A stretch of 52,310 nt of DNA, taken from the NCBI GenBank assembly GCA_017882285.1, contig JADGPS010000011.1:1-52310 (forward strand), written 5' to 3'. A program made the translations under genes and the position numbers. Position 1 is the stretch's first letter. Each line of letters begins with the position of its first letter. Below, piece after piece: positions 1 to 9,164 of the stretch. Source of the DNA: Paludibacter sp. (lineage in GTDB: Bacteria > Bacteroidota > Bacteroidia > Bacteroidales > Paludibacteraceae). A model generated the notes under the pieces. That model ran no database searches and was not told the origin of the DNA. It saw nothing but the letters and a program-made list of their open reading frames with translations.

Positions 1-1
1 C

Positions 2-901
2 CAAAACAAAAAAGTGTTGGTAACTACCGATTTATTATTGGAAGGAATTCATTTCGATTTGGTGTATGTTCCGTTGATGCATTTGGGATACAAAGCGGCC
101 GTGGTAAACTTTTCCGATATTTATGCCATGAATGGTGAGCCAAAACAAATTACAGTTTCTATTGGCGTTTCCAAACGTTTTTCGGTGGAAGATATGGAGC
201 AATTTTATGCAGGAATAGAACTTGCCTGCAAGAAATACGGCGTTGATTTGATAGGTGGCGATACTTCCGCATCTTTGACCGGTTTGACAATTAGCATTAC
301 TTGTATTGGCGAAGGTGAAGAAGGAAAAATTACGTATCGCAACGGAGCAAAATCGACTGATTTAGTATGCGTTACAGGCGATTTGGGTTCGGCATATATG
401 GGTTTGCAATTACTTGAACGAGAAAAAATTGTTTTCTCAGGCAATGCTGAAGTTCAACCCGATTTTGAAGGGAAAGATTATATTCTGCAACGTCAATTAA
501 AACCCGAAGCACGCAAAGATATTGTAGAACTCCTTCGTGAAAAAGGCATTGTTCCAACAGCTATGATGGATATTTCGGATGGTTTATCGTCTGAATTAAT
601 GCATATTTGCTCGCAAAGTAATGTGGGCTGCCGCATTTACGAAGATAAAATACCGATTAATTATCAGGCAGCAGTTATGGCTGAAGAACTGAATATGAAT
701 ATTGTAACAGCTGCTTTAAATGGTGGAGAAGACTATGAGTTACTCTTTACTGTTTCACTCGAAGATTATGACAAAATTGTAACATTGGAAGGCGTTGCCA
801 TTGTTGGTCATACCACTAAACCCGAATTGGGTTTGCATTTAGTTGGTCGCGAAGGAGAAGAAATTGAACTGCAAGCACAAGGATGGAACTCTTTGAGTTA
901 G
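2..901 (+). CDS. thiL: Thiamine-monophosphate kinase, 5'-truncated by window start
   Basis: ThiL phosphorylates thiamine monophosphate to thiamine pyrophosphate, the last step of cofactor synthesis, in the cytosol. The visible 299 residues match the family: the TTDLLLEGIHFD segment near the start, GGDTSASLTG, DLGSAYMGLQLLE, the MMDISDGLSSEL motif and GGEDYELLFT toward the C-terminus. These are the ATP- and Mg-binding features of the PurM/ThiL fold. Family members are usually about 320-345 residues, so roughly 45 N-terminal residues, including the first GDDAA-type motif, lie outside the window. The reading frame is open to base 2. The gene ends in TAG and faces the antiporter gene, with a hairpin between the two. 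Identification is confident. Confidence 0.93.
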   Translation, partial: QNKKVLVTTDLLLEGIHFDLVYVPLMHLGYKAAVVNFSDIYAMNGEPKQITVSIGVSKRFSVEDMEQFYAGIELACKKYGVDLIGGDTSASLTGLTISITCIGEGEEGKITYRNGAKSTDLVCVTGDLGSAYMGLQLLEREKIVFSGNAEVQPDFEGKDYILQRQLKPEARKDIVELLREKGIVPTAMMDISDGLSSELMHICSQSNVGCRIYEDKIPINYQAAVMAEELNMNIVTAALNGGEDYELLFTVSLEDYDKIVTLEGVAIVGHTTKPELGLHLVGREGEEIELQAQGWNSLS

Positions 902-953
902 TAGTGGGTAGTTTATAGTAAGTAGTCGACTGAACAATAAAACTTTCTAACAG

Positions 954-984
954 TTAGGGCTACATTTCAAAAATGAAGCCCTAA
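954..984. terminator. Bidirectional hairpin between thiL and the antiporter gene
   Basis: TTAGGGCT (954-961) pairs with AGCCCTAA (977-984), and after one mismatch the stem continues as CATTT/AAATG. The hairpin sits between two convergent genes and is followed by a T-rich stretch on the + side, so it probably ends transcription from both directions. Confidence 0.6.
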
Positions 985-1006
985 CAATTTCTTAACTACC
1001 GACTAA

Positions 1007-3385
1007 CTAAAGATTTTCCGAAACCGGATCAATTGAGATATTGGATACAATTTTATTTCTTGCTCCGGTGTGGAATCTACTCACTTTTTTGTTGATAATA
1101 AGTGTAGAAGGGATATTTCCCAACTCTTTTTTATCGGAAGTTGAGAGTATATTCCAGGTCTGGTAACTAATCAACATAAAACTTTGTTTGGCAAGTGCAC
1201 CGGAATTTAACCGTGTTGATTTGCTTACTTTTACTTCATTAGGGAATTGTACCCGTAAATCATTTATTCCCTGACGAATAATTTGGCTTGTTGAAGATAG
1301 TTTGTTAATATCCAGAATATTGATGGTCACTTCGCTATTATTCCGGATTAAGCGACGCGCATAACGTAATAAAAACTCATCCGATTCACTTTGAAGCAAT
1401 ACCAGCGTGGAAGTAATGCTTGTGAAACCACGATTTACAAATACTCCCACACTGCAATTACTGTTTTCAATAAAATAGCGGGTTTTATCTTTTATCAGTG
1501 TTCCGGGATAGAAAAACGTTTGTTGGTTCGAAATATTATTGATAATCTCGTTCAGCCATTTAACGTTACGGAACATAGAACTTTCTTTAAAAAACGGTAT
1601 GCCGGATAATGAAAGACCTGCGCCGACTAATAAAAAGTCAAAATTATTATGATTCACGGATTTCACAATTTCCAATTCAATGTTATCTGTTACTTTATAT
1701 TCAGTACTGATAGGAATACTGAGTGCAGATGCCTCATTTTTAACGTTTTTGAAGCTGTCAACCGAAAATTGTTCTCCATATATCGGATTCGTATCTGTAC
1801 CCGGTGTAATATGTAAAACAGTCACGGCCAAACTATTTTTAGTGCCGTCCAAAACCGTTTTAGCTACATTAAGCATCGCTTTTCCGTTTTCAGGATTTCC
1901 CAACGCAATCAACGCTTTGAAAATACCTTGAGTTTGCTGGATAATATATTCTTCTTCCACATCTTTTTCGGGGAAAAGACGATTGATGATGGATAAAATC
2001 GGAGTTGTCATAAAGGTAGTAACCAAAGCCATAATAACCAACATGACGAAAATGGACGGTGGAAGAATGCCCATTTCGTAACCAATATTCAGCACGATTA
2101 ATTCCATCAAACCGCGTGTGTTCATCAATACACCAATAGAAAGGCTATCTTTCCATGTTTCGCCTAAAATTCGTGCTGTAAAAGCTCCACCAGCAAACTT
2201 GCCGGTAATGGCAACCAAAATAAAAATTCCACAAATTGTCCACAAATAAGGCGTATTCAGCAATCCAATTTCGGTACGCAAACCAGTAAATACGAAAAAC
2301 AGCGGCAAAAGCAATGTAACAGCAACATCCTCAATTTTATCAATAATCAATTTTCGGAAATTTGGCAACTGCGGCATAACCACACCAGCCAGAAATGCAC
2401 CAAAAAGAGCATGAATACCAATCACTTGTGTAAGCCAAGCAGAAAGAATTAAAATTAACAACAAAAAAGCGACAATACTCTTATTCAACACTTCGCTGTT
2501 GCTATAAATTTCGCCCACACGTTTAAGAAAAGGACGAACAATGAACAACATAACTAATACATATAAAACAGAAAAGCCAATGGTGTATAAAGAACTAACA
2601 AAACTTCCAGTTTTGGAAATGGCAATAACTGCAGCCAAAATACACCATGCTGTTACATCATCATTCGCAGCACTAGCAATGGCTATAGTTCCCAAATGAG
2701 TTTTAGATAGTCCTTTCTCCTGGACTATTCGGGCAAGCACCGGAAAAGCCGTTATACTCATGGATATTCCTATAAACAAGGCAAAAGAGAGAAAATCGGT
2801 ATGAGCTGCTGCAAATTCTTCGTAAACAAAATAAGCCAAAAGCATTCCTAAAAAATACGGAATTAATATACTTGCGTGACTGATTACATAAGTTTCTCCA
2901 ATTTTTTCTTTCAGCGCACCTAGATTCAAGTCCATTCCAACTGTAAACATGAATAGAATAAGTCCCACCTGACTTAAAATATAGAGATTACCGAGTGATT
3001 TGGCTGCAAATAAAAAATGAAAAGCTTCGGGATAGAAATAACCCAACAAGGATGGTCCCAACACAATACCGGCCAGAATCTCACCAATAACGGTGGGTTG
3101 ACCTATTTTGGCAAATAAAAATCCGAAAATACGAGAAACAATTAGGATGGAGATTATTTGAAGCAATAACATGGCTGCCGGTTCGGCAATGTTATTCAAA
3201 ATTGAAAGTTTAAATTGGTGAAAATTTTCTAATTCTGAACTTTGTCCTGTCTGAACAAGATGCTGATTTGAAGCGTTATGTCCCTGAAATGAACTTGAAT
3301 TATTGAACAAAATATATGTAAAGATGCCGAATAAAACCAACATCAATGCGTAAAAAATCCAGGTTTTCAGATACGAGCTTTTCAT
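1007..3385 (-). CDS. CPA2-family Na+(K+)/H+ antiporter with cytosolic C-terminal domain
   Basis: This 792-residue inner-membrane protein has an N-terminal hydrophobic helix (about 10-28), a short extracytoplasmic stretch, then the Na/H exchanger fold from about residue 65 to 470. Recognisable segments are [30 protein letters not shown], an [11 protein letters not shown] ion-binding segment with paired Asp, [16 protein letters not shown] and [15 protein letters not shown]. The ND-D type motif in the discontinuous helix is typical of CPA2 exchangers. The remaining 320 or so residues are soluble and resemble a tandem universal-stress-type regulatory domain rather than a RCK/TrkA-N domain. It probably exports Na+ or K+ in exchange for protons; the ion cannot be told from sequence. 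It is monocistronic, convergent with thiL and divergent from the TerC gene. Confidence 0.85.
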   Translation of the reverse strand: MKSSYLKTWIFYALMLVLFGIFTYILFNNSSSFQGHNASNQHLVQTGQSSELENFHQFKLSILNNIAEPAAMLLLQIISILIVSRIFGFLFAKIGQPTVIGEILAGIVLGPSLLGYFYPEAFHFLFAAKSLGNLYILSQVGLILFMFTVGMDLNLGALKEKIGETYVISHASILIPYFLGMLLAYFVYEEFAAAHTDFLSFALFIGISMSITAFPVLARIVQEKGLSKTHLGTIAIASAANDDVTAWCILAAVIAISKTGSFVSSLYTIGFSVLYVLVMLFIVRPFLKRVGEIYSNSEVLNKSIVAFLLLILILSAWLTQVIGIHALFGAFLAGVVMPQLPNFRKLIIDKIEDVAVTLLLPLFFVFTGLRTEIGLLNTPYLWTICGIFILVAITGKFAGGAFTARILGETWKDSLSIGVLMNTRGLMELIVLNIGYEMGILPPSIFVMLVIMALVTTFMTTPILSIINRLFPEKDVEEEYIIQQTQGIFKALIALGNPENGKAMLNVAKTVLDGTKNSLAVTVLHITPGTDTNPIYGEQFSVDSFKNVKNEASALSIPISTEYKVTDNIELEIVKSVNHNNFDFLLVGAGLSLSGIPFFKESSMFRNVKWLNEIINNISNQQTFFYPGTLIKDKTRYFIENSNCSVGVFVNRGFTSITSTLVLLQSESDEFLLRYARRLIRNNSEVTINILDINKLSSTSQIIRQGINDLRVQFPNEVKVSKSTRLNSGALAKQSFMLISYQTWNILSTSDKKELGNIPSTLIINKKVSRFHTGARNKIVSNISIDPVSENL

Positions 3386-3505
3386 GAAGTTCTGTTAAAT
3401 AGTCGAACAAGTTAAATCTTTTTGATTAAACGGAGATTCAAACGCGAAAAGAAAGCAATATATTCATTTGTCGACATTTCAATATCCAACAAAGATTTTA
3501 CATGA

Positions 3506-3513
3506 CAAAGATA
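3506..3513 (-). promoter_or_regulatory. Bacteroidota -7 promoter motif for the antiporter gene
   Basis: On the minus strand this reads TATCTTTG, matching the Bacteroidota consensus TAnnTTTG, about 120 bases before the antiporter start. No clear -33 TTTG was found at the usual distance. Confidence 0.4.
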
Positions 3514-3578
3514 GTGATTTTTTCACTTTTAAAACTCCGTTTTTTATGAAAAATTTTCTTTAGACAGGAGTTCATCTT

Positions 3579-3586
3579 TAATTTTG
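3579..3586 (+). promoter_or_regulatory. Bacteroidota -7 promoter motif for the TerC gene
   Basis: TAATTTTG matches TAnnTTTG and lies 87 bases before the chosen start at 3673. Transcription would begin around 3592, which supports the internal ATG over the upstream in-frame TTG at 3592. Confidence 0.4.
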
Positions 3587-3672
3587 CATATTTGCGATTT
3601 ATTGATTTACTTTGTAAGTCTTTTCAAACGTTAACGGTTGAAAGTGGAAATTTATTAATTCAGCCTAAAAAA

Positions 3673-4623
3673 ATGGAAATAAGAATTAGTTTTTGGGTCG
3701 GTTTTATTGCATTTGTGATGGTCATGTTGTGTCTCGACCTGTTTGTTTTCCATAAACATAACAATGTTGTAAAGATAAAAGAAGCACTGCTGTGGAGCTT
3801 GTTTTGGATACTGCTTGCAGTAGCCTTTAATGCAGGAGTTTACTTTTTTCTGGGCAAAATAAAAGCATTGGAATTTCTTACGGGTTACCTGATTGAAGAA
3901 TCGTTAAGCGTTGATAATTTGTTCGTGTTTATTCTGATTTTCGGTTTCTTTAAAATTGAACCAAAATATCAACACAAAATTTTGTTTTGGGGAATAATTG
4001 GAGCTATTATAATGCGGGCAGTTTTTATTTTTGCTGGAGTTGCACTCATCCAACAGTTCAATTGGATAATGTATGTTTTCGGCGCATTTTTGGTTTATAC
4101 CGGCATAAAATTACTTTTCGAAAAGGAAGATACAGAATATAATCCGAATAGAAATTTCTTTATTCGTTGGTTCAAAAAAGTTTTTCCGGTAACGAATGAC
4201 ATGTCGAAGCCACATTTTTTTGTCAGAACAAATAAAATCCTATATGCTACTCCTTTTTTTATTGCTTTGCTGGTTATCGAAGCTTCCGATTTGATTTTTG
4301 CAGTCGATTCCATACCTGCCGTGCTTTCGGTTTCAAAAGATGTTTTTATCGTTTATACATCCAATATTTTCGCCATATTGGGGTTGCGTTCGCTCTACTT
4401 TGCGCTGCACGGAATCATGTCGTATTTTCATTACCTGAAATATGCACTTTCAGGAATTTTGACCTTTATTGGCGTAAAAATGTGTGTAAATGAGTTTATG
4501 TCGAAGCCAGGTGAACAAGCTCTTATTTCGAATTTTGCATCGCTTGGTGTGATAGTAAGTTTACTCACCGTTTCAATTGTATTGTCAATAATTGTAAAGA
4601 AACACACGGCATCACACCGTTAA
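3673..4623 (+). CDS. TerC-family integral membrane protein
   Basis: This is a 316-residue polytopic membrane protein of the TerC/Alx family. Members are linked to tellurite resistance and to manganese homeostasis or metal loading of exported proteins. Visible family features are the opening FWVGFIAFVMVMLCLDLFVF, the acidic membrane motif EESLSVDNLFVFILIF and the second motif EASDLIFAVDSIPAVLSVSKD, whose buried Asp/Glu residues are thought to bind metal. About eight or nine hydrophobic segments are present. The reading frame is open upstream to a TTG at 3592, but TerC proteins start just before the FWVGF segment, so the ATG at 3673 was chosen. No tellurite gene cluster surrounds it, so a metal homeostasis role is more likely. 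Confidence 0.88.
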   Translation: MEIRISFWVGFIAFVMVMLCLDLFVFHKHNNVVKIKEALLWSLFWILLAVAFNAGVYFFLGKIKALEFLTGYLIEESLSVDNLFVFILIFGFFKIEPKYQHKILFWGIIGAIIMRAVFIFAGVALIQQFNWIMYVFGAFLVYTGIKLLFEKEDTEYNPNRNFFIRWFKKVFPVTNDMSKPHFFVRTNKILYATPFFIALLVIEASDLIFAVDSIPAVLSVSKDVFIVYTSNIFAILGLRSLYFALHGIMSYFHYLKYALSGILTFIGVKMCVNEFMSKPGEQALISNFASLGVIVSLLTVSIVLSIIVKKHTASHR

Positions 4624-4788
4624 TATTTCTTTTTCTACCTGTTTAAAATTTCTTCTCAGAAATTAAGCTAAATAGAGAAAATCATCTTTTTTTGTATCAT
4701 TAAAGGCAATTGTTTGTGAGAGAATACAATTTGAAGCATGATCAAAATGAAAAAGCCTATCAAAGTATTCATTATGCATATCCGTTTA

Positions 4789-7101
4789 TTAATTTAATGC
4801 AATTTCATCCACAAAAAGGTAACCGGGTTTTCCTTTTCCCACGTGCCAGTCGGGAATCAATTTTTCTGAAGTAACGATTACTTTCACGTAACGGGTATGA
4901 ACGGCATTAAAATTCAGTTTGTGTGTAAAAATTCCATTCGGATCCTGTTGTTTCATTGCAGGATAATCTTCCGAAGCTACGCGGGTGAAGTTCACCCCAT
5001 CATTTGAAGCTTCAACAGCAAAACTGCGTGCATTGAAAAGCCAGTCTCCTTGGCTTACAAAGGTATTGATTTCAGCAGATTGAACATCCGTAACTTTTTG
5101 TAAATCAATTACGACTTCCAGATCATTGCCATAAAAAGCAATCCAACTACCGGCTTTGTAATTGTTGTTTCCTCTCAAACCGTCCACTAAAGTATTGATT
5201 CCTTTGAATTCATAGGACTTATTCACAGGTTGTAAAGCTGTAATCGGTTTCAGACTGGCTTTATTGAAAGAAATATCCTGTGACAACAAACGGCTGGATT
5301 CACTGCCTCGAAATATAATTGCCTGTAATTTTGCATTTTCTTTGATCTTCAACGTCCCCGAATAAACCGGAGATTTTTCAGATGGAGTTGTTCCATCGAG
5401 TGTATAATAAATTGGTGCGCTATCCATCGTTGACAACGAAACATCGAGTGTTCCATCTGTAGGATTGGAAGTGAAATCAGCTGAAATGTCATACAAATGT
5501 TTGGCGTAATTATATTGGTATAATTTATATAAATCAATGATTTTCGGTACACGAATCAAGAAATCGGCATAATTTTTTTGCTCTGCTTTTGTCCATTGTA
5601 CTTCACAAAGTGCGGCCATACGTGGCAACACCATGTATTCTGCATGTTTAAAAGTAGGAATATATTCTGTCCATAGATTGGCCTGTGCTCCAATAATGTA
5701 TTTTTTTTCATCGTCAGAAAGTGATGCTGGCTGAGGATCCCAGCTGTAAACTGTTTTTACAGTTGAATATCCACCAATAGCCAACGGTTCCGATTCTGTG
5801 TCATTTGTTTGATAATGATCAAAATAAACATACGAATTGGGTGTCATAATCACATCGTGTTTTTGTTTGGCGGCTTCAATGCCTCCACCCATTCCGCGCC
5901 ATGACATAATCGTTGCATTCGGAGCAATGCCGCCTTCCAGAATTTCGTCCCAGCCAATCATTCTGCGACCTTTTTCATTCAGAACCTTTTCGGCATACGA
6001 AATCACATAGCTTTGCAAACGTTCTTCGGCAGTATGTTTAGCATCGGCAACCAAGCCAAGGTCTTTGATGCGTTGCTGGCATTTCGGGCATTTTTGCCAG
6101 CTGGTTTTCGGACATTCATCACCACCGATATGGATATATTTCGATGGAAAAATTTCAGTCAGTTCAGTCAGTACATCTTTGATAAAAGTTAGCGTTTTAT
6201 CGTTGCCAGCACACAGCACATCTTCGGAAACACCCCATTGACGCCAGATAGCATACGGACCTCCGGTACAGCCTAATTCGGGATAAGCAGACAAAGCTCC
6301 CAACATGTGACCCGGCATATCAATTTCCGGAACAATGTTAATGTAACGGTCTTTGGCATAAGCTATGACATCCTTAATCTGTTCCTGAGTGTAAAAACCT
6401 CCGTAAGGAATGCCATCATATTTTCCTGTGTTTTTCCCAATTACAGTCTCAGGTCTTTTCGAACCGACTTCTGTCAAAAGCGGATATTTTTTAATCTCAA
6501 TTCTCCAACCCTGATCATCGGATAAATGCCAGTGAAAATTATTGATGTTATGCAAAGCCAGAATATCGATATAGGTTTTCACTTCATCAACAGTAAAGAA
6601 ATGGCGTGAAACGTCGAGATGCATTCCACGATAGACAAAACGCGGTGCATCGTTTATAACAGCTGCGGGCAATTCAACCTTAGCAGCTTTGACAACCGGA
6701 ATGGACTTACGCAGAGTCTGAATTCCGTAAAAAACGCCATTTTCTGTTGAGCCAGAGATGACAATTTGTTTGGAATTCACGTCGATTCGATAGGCTTCAG
6801 GATTTCCGTTTTTTAATTCCAGATTCAGAATAATCGACCTCTTGTTTGACTTTGTTGTGGTTTTGAACTTTATACCGGTAATATCTTTCATATATTGAGC
6901 TAAAAATGCAGCATTTTTCTGCATTTTTTTGTTTCCGGCAGGATAAACAATTTTCACTGAGCCATCTAATTGAAAGGCTTTTCCATTTAGTAAATTAATT
7001 TCATTCGGCAGTGGAACGATTCGATAATTTATCTCCGGACTGGTGGCAAAGAGACTTGTAAGATACAATAATCCTGCAAGTTGAAGAAGAGTTTTTCGCA
7101 T
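4789..7101 (-). CDS. Secreted beta-N-acetylhexosaminidase, GH20
   Basis: This 770-residue exported enzyme removes terminal beta-linked GlcNAc or GalNAc from glycans. An N-terminal signal peptide (1-20) is followed by a GH20b-type alpha/beta domain (about 25-150), then the GH20 catalytic barrel (about 155-505). The barrel carries RGMHLDVSRHFF, NNFHWHLSDDQGWRIEIKKYP and the catalytic HIGGDECPK near residue 325, with the Asp-Glu pair used in substrate-assisted catalysis. After the barrel come a chitobiase-C/HEX_C-like segment (YYTLDGTTPSEKSPVYSG) and a C-terminal F5/8-type C carbohydrate-binding domain. There is no lipobox, so it is probably periplasmic or exported. It is divergent from the GPH symporter operon across a long spacer and could share its control. 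Identification is strong; the natural substrate is unknown. Confidence 0.93.
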   Translation of the reverse strand: MRKTLLQLAGLLYLTSLFATSPEINYRIVPLPNEINLLNGKAFQLDGSVKIVYPAGNKKMQKNAAFLAQYMKDITGIKFKTTTKSNKRSIILNLELKNGNPEAYRIDVNSKQIVISGSTENGVFYGIQTLRKSIPVVKAAKVELPAAVINDAPRFVYRGMHLDVSRHFFTVDEVKTYIDILALHNINNFHWHLSDDQGWRIEIKKYPLLTEVGSKRPETVIGKNTGKYDGIPYGGFYTQEQIKDVIAYAKDRYINIVPEIDMPGHMLGALSAYPELGCTGGPYAIWRQWGVSEDVLCAGNDKTLTFIKDVLTELTEIFPSKYIHIGGDECPKTSWQKCPKCQQRIKDLGLVADAKHTAEERLQSYVISYAEKVLNEKGRRMIGWDEILEGGIAPNATIMSWRGMGGGIEAAKQKHDVIMTPNSYVYFDHYQTNDTESEPLAIGGYSTVKTVYSWDPQPASLSDDEKKYIIGAQANLWTEYIPTFKHAEYMVLPRMAALCEVQWTKAEQKNYADFLIRVPKIIDLYKLYQYNYAKHLYDISADFTSNPTDGTLDVSLSTMDSAPIYYTLDGTTPSEKSPVYSGTLKIKENAKLQAIIFRGSESSRLLSQDISFNKASLKPITALQPVNKSYEFKGINTLVDGLRGNNNYKAGSWIAFYGNDLEVVIDLQKVTDVQSAEINTFVSQGDWLFNARSFAVEASNDGVNFTRVASEDYPAMKQQDPNGIFTHKLNFNAVHTRYVKVIVTSEKLIPDWHVGKGKPGYLFVDEIALN

Positions 7102-7229
7102 AAATTTTTTGTTATAAGTTTGTCTGATATGTTTAATGTTGATTTTATATTGACTGTCTTTTTGAATCAGCGATGAACTGATGATGATTTTTTTCGTTTG
7201 CCCGGGCTGAAATCAAAAAAATTGTTCAT

Positions 7230-7246
7230 TACGAATAGGATTCGTA
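7230..7246. promoter_or_regulatory. Perfect dyad, possible operator
   Basis: TACGAAT (7230-7236) and ATTCGTA (7240-7246) are perfectly inverted around AGG. The site lies 129 bases before the GH20 start and far upstream of the symporter promoter. A 7-3-7 dyad fits a dimeric repressor or activator site, but no regulator gene lies next to it. The function is inferred. Confidence 0.3.
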
Positions 7247-7510
7247 TATTTAACTGTCGAACAAACAATTAAAACCATGAACAACTTTTATACAAAGTAC
7301 GAGAAAATTCTCGAGATATAAAAGCAATTTGAAACAAAAAATAACTTTTTGAATCAAAGCCACGTTTAATTCGTGTGTGACGATTTTGGATAAAGGTTAT
7401 TTAAATGCTAAATAACAACTTGATTGATTCAAACGGACTAATAATTATATATGCTGTGTTTTTGAGAACCACTTTTGTCAAATTATCGTATTTTTGTGTG
7501 GTAAAATATT

Positions 7511-7540
7511 TTTGTTTATCAAATCAAGTTTCTATATTTG
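7511..7540 (+). promoter_or_regulatory. Consensus Bacteroidota promoter of the symporter/GH94-like operon
   Basis: TTTG at 7511-7514 and TATATTTG at 7533-7540 match the -33 and -7 elements with an 18-base spacer. This is among the best two-part matches in the window. It would leave a leader of about 175 bases before the symporter ATG. Confidence 0.6.
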
Positions 7541-7721
7541 CACTGTTCAAATTCCTTATTCTATCACTAAAACTTAATTTATGAATTTGATTTATATTTT
7601 CTGATTTTTTTTCTTCCTCAACTTCTCGTAAATTATCAACTAATGAAAAGTCAAAATGCTTTTGTCTTGATTTTTAGCTCTAAATATAAACTAATTGTAA
7701 TAACTTTCTTTTAAAATCAGT

Positions 7722-9131
7722 ATGGGAAACGCAAATGTAAAATTATCTTTCAAAGAAAAAGTAGGATACAGTTTGGGCGACACTGCCTCCCATTTTGTTT
7801 GGGACATGGTCGGCTTTTGGCTATTGTTTTTTTACACCGATGTGTATGGCATTTCGGCTGCTGCTGCCGGAACAATTATGTTGGTGGCGCGTTTTTGGGA
7901 TATGGCAATTGACCCTGTTATTGGAATAGTTTCCGATAGAACCAATACTCGCTGGGGGAAATTCCGGCCGTATATTTTATTCGGAGCAATTCCGTATGCC
8001 GTGTTGGCAATTTTGACTTTCACCACGCCGAATTTTGGCGAAGTAGGCAAAATCATTTATGCCGGTGCAACCTACGTTCTTTTAATGACGGCTTATGCAG
8101 CTATCAATTTGCCGTATTCGGCTTTGGGTGCTGTTATGACTGACGACACCTACGAACGTGCCGGACTGAATACGTATCGATTCATCGCCGGTTTCTCCGG
8201 ACAATTTATTGTTACCGGACTGGCACTTACTTTGGCAGAGTTTTTTGGTCACGGCAATAAAGCACAGGGATTTCAATATACCGTTTTGATGTTTGCTGTT
8301 CTAAGTTTGATTTTCTTTTTTATTACATTTCAAACAACCAAAGAACGGGTTCAACCGCCCAAAGAACAGAAAAATTCGTTGAAAGAAGATTTGAAAAACC
8401 TCTTTGCCAATAAAGCCTGGCGTATTTTGGCCATTGTCGGTATCATTTCGTTTATTATGTTTGCCATGCAAAATGCAGCGATTGCCTATTATTTTAAATA
8501 TTATCTTGGACGCGAAAATAATGTCCAATTATTTAATGTGATAGGAACTGTGGCTCTGATTGTTGCATTGCCTTTATCCAAACCATTGGCCAAAAAGTTT
8601 GGCAATAAAAATGTATTTATCGGAAGTTCGTTGATTTCGGGTTTGTTTTTTATACTGATTTATTTAATGAGTGCAGTTAATAAAACCACTGTGTTAAATT
8701 TGAATTTTGTAGTTATTACTTTACCAAATGTAAATCTAACTTTAATTTACGTCTTTAATATTATAGCAAAAATGGCTTACGCTCCCGCAGTTCCGTTACT
8801 TTGGACAATGATTGCCGACTCAGCCGATTATGGCGAATGGAAAACCGGCCGCCGGGCAACAGGTTTGTATTTTTCGGCTGCGGTTTTTGCTCAAAAAGCA
8901 GGTTGGGGAATTGGAGCTGCCATTGCCGGTTGGATTCTTGCCTTTTCGTCGTTTGTTCCCAATGTAGTTCAAAACGAAACTGCAATTACCGGTATCAAAT
9001 TGCTGGTTTCGGTGATTCCTGGCATTCTCTATATGTCGTGTGCTATTTTCATGATTTTCTACAAAATCGATTCGAAAACTACCGATTTAATGAAAAAAGA
9101 TTTGGATGCTAAACGTGCTTTGGAACAATAA
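7722..9131 (+). CDS. GPH-family sugar:cation symporter (MFS)
   Basis: This 469-residue inner-membrane protein has about 12 hydrophobic segments and belongs to the glycoside-pentoside-hexuronide:cation symporter family (MelB/XylP-like). Characteristic parts are the opening KVGYSLGDTASHFVWDMVG, the cation-site region FWDMAIDPVIGIVSDRTNTRWGKFRPYIL with the DP..G..SDRT..RWGK signature, and MIADSADYGEWKTGRRATGL in the second half. Such proteins import oligosaccharides or glycosides with Na+ or H+. The gene starts the operon and is followed after 33 bases by the 1135-residue GH94-like gene, so the transported sugar is probably that enzyme's substrate. The exact sugar cannot be read from sequence. 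Confidence 0.9.
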   Translation: MGNANVKLSFKEKVGYSLGDTASHFVWDMVGFWLLFFYTDVYGISAAAAGTIMLVARFWDMAIDPVIGIVSDRTNTRWGKFRPYILFGAIPYAVLAILTFTTPNFGEVGKIIYAGATYVLLMTAYAAINLPYSALGAVMTDDTYERAGLNTYRFIAGFSGQFIVTGLALTLAEFFGHGNKAQGFQYTVLMFAVLSLIFFFITFQTTKERVQPPKEQKNSLKEDLKNLFANKAWRILAIVGIISFIMFAMQNAAIAYYFKYYLGRENNVQLFNVIGTVALIVALPLSKPLAKKFGNKNVFIGSSLISGLFFILIYLMSAVNKTTVLNLNFVVITLPNVNLTLIYVFNIIAKMAYAPAVPLLWTMIADSADYGEWKTGRRATGLYFSAAVFAQKAGWGIGAAIAGWILAFSSFVPNVVQNETAITGIKLLVSVIPGILYMSCAIFMIFYKIDSKTTDLMKKDLDAKRALEQ

Positions 9132-9164
9132 TATTTAGTTAATATTTTATTTTAATATTTAGAA

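Larger units (their letters stand above)
7102..7721. other. 620-base divergent control region between GH20 and the symporter gene
   Basis: No gene, tRNA or convincing small ORF was seen. The region holds a perfect 7+7 dyad at 7230-7246, a consensus -33/-7 promoter for the symporter operon at 7511-7540, and further TAnnTTTG matches on the + strand at 7489-7496 and 7507-7514. No matching promoter motif was found for the GH20 gene on the minus strand. Confidence 0.6.

Noticed and set aside
4650-4680. AATTTCT/AGAAATT hairpin after the TerC gene
   Set aside because: The stem is short and AT-only, with no T-tract, so it is not supported as a terminator.
8801-9112. A 103-codon open frame in another + frame
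   Set aside because: It is nested in the 3' part of the GPH symporter gene and has a composition typical of a frame shadow.
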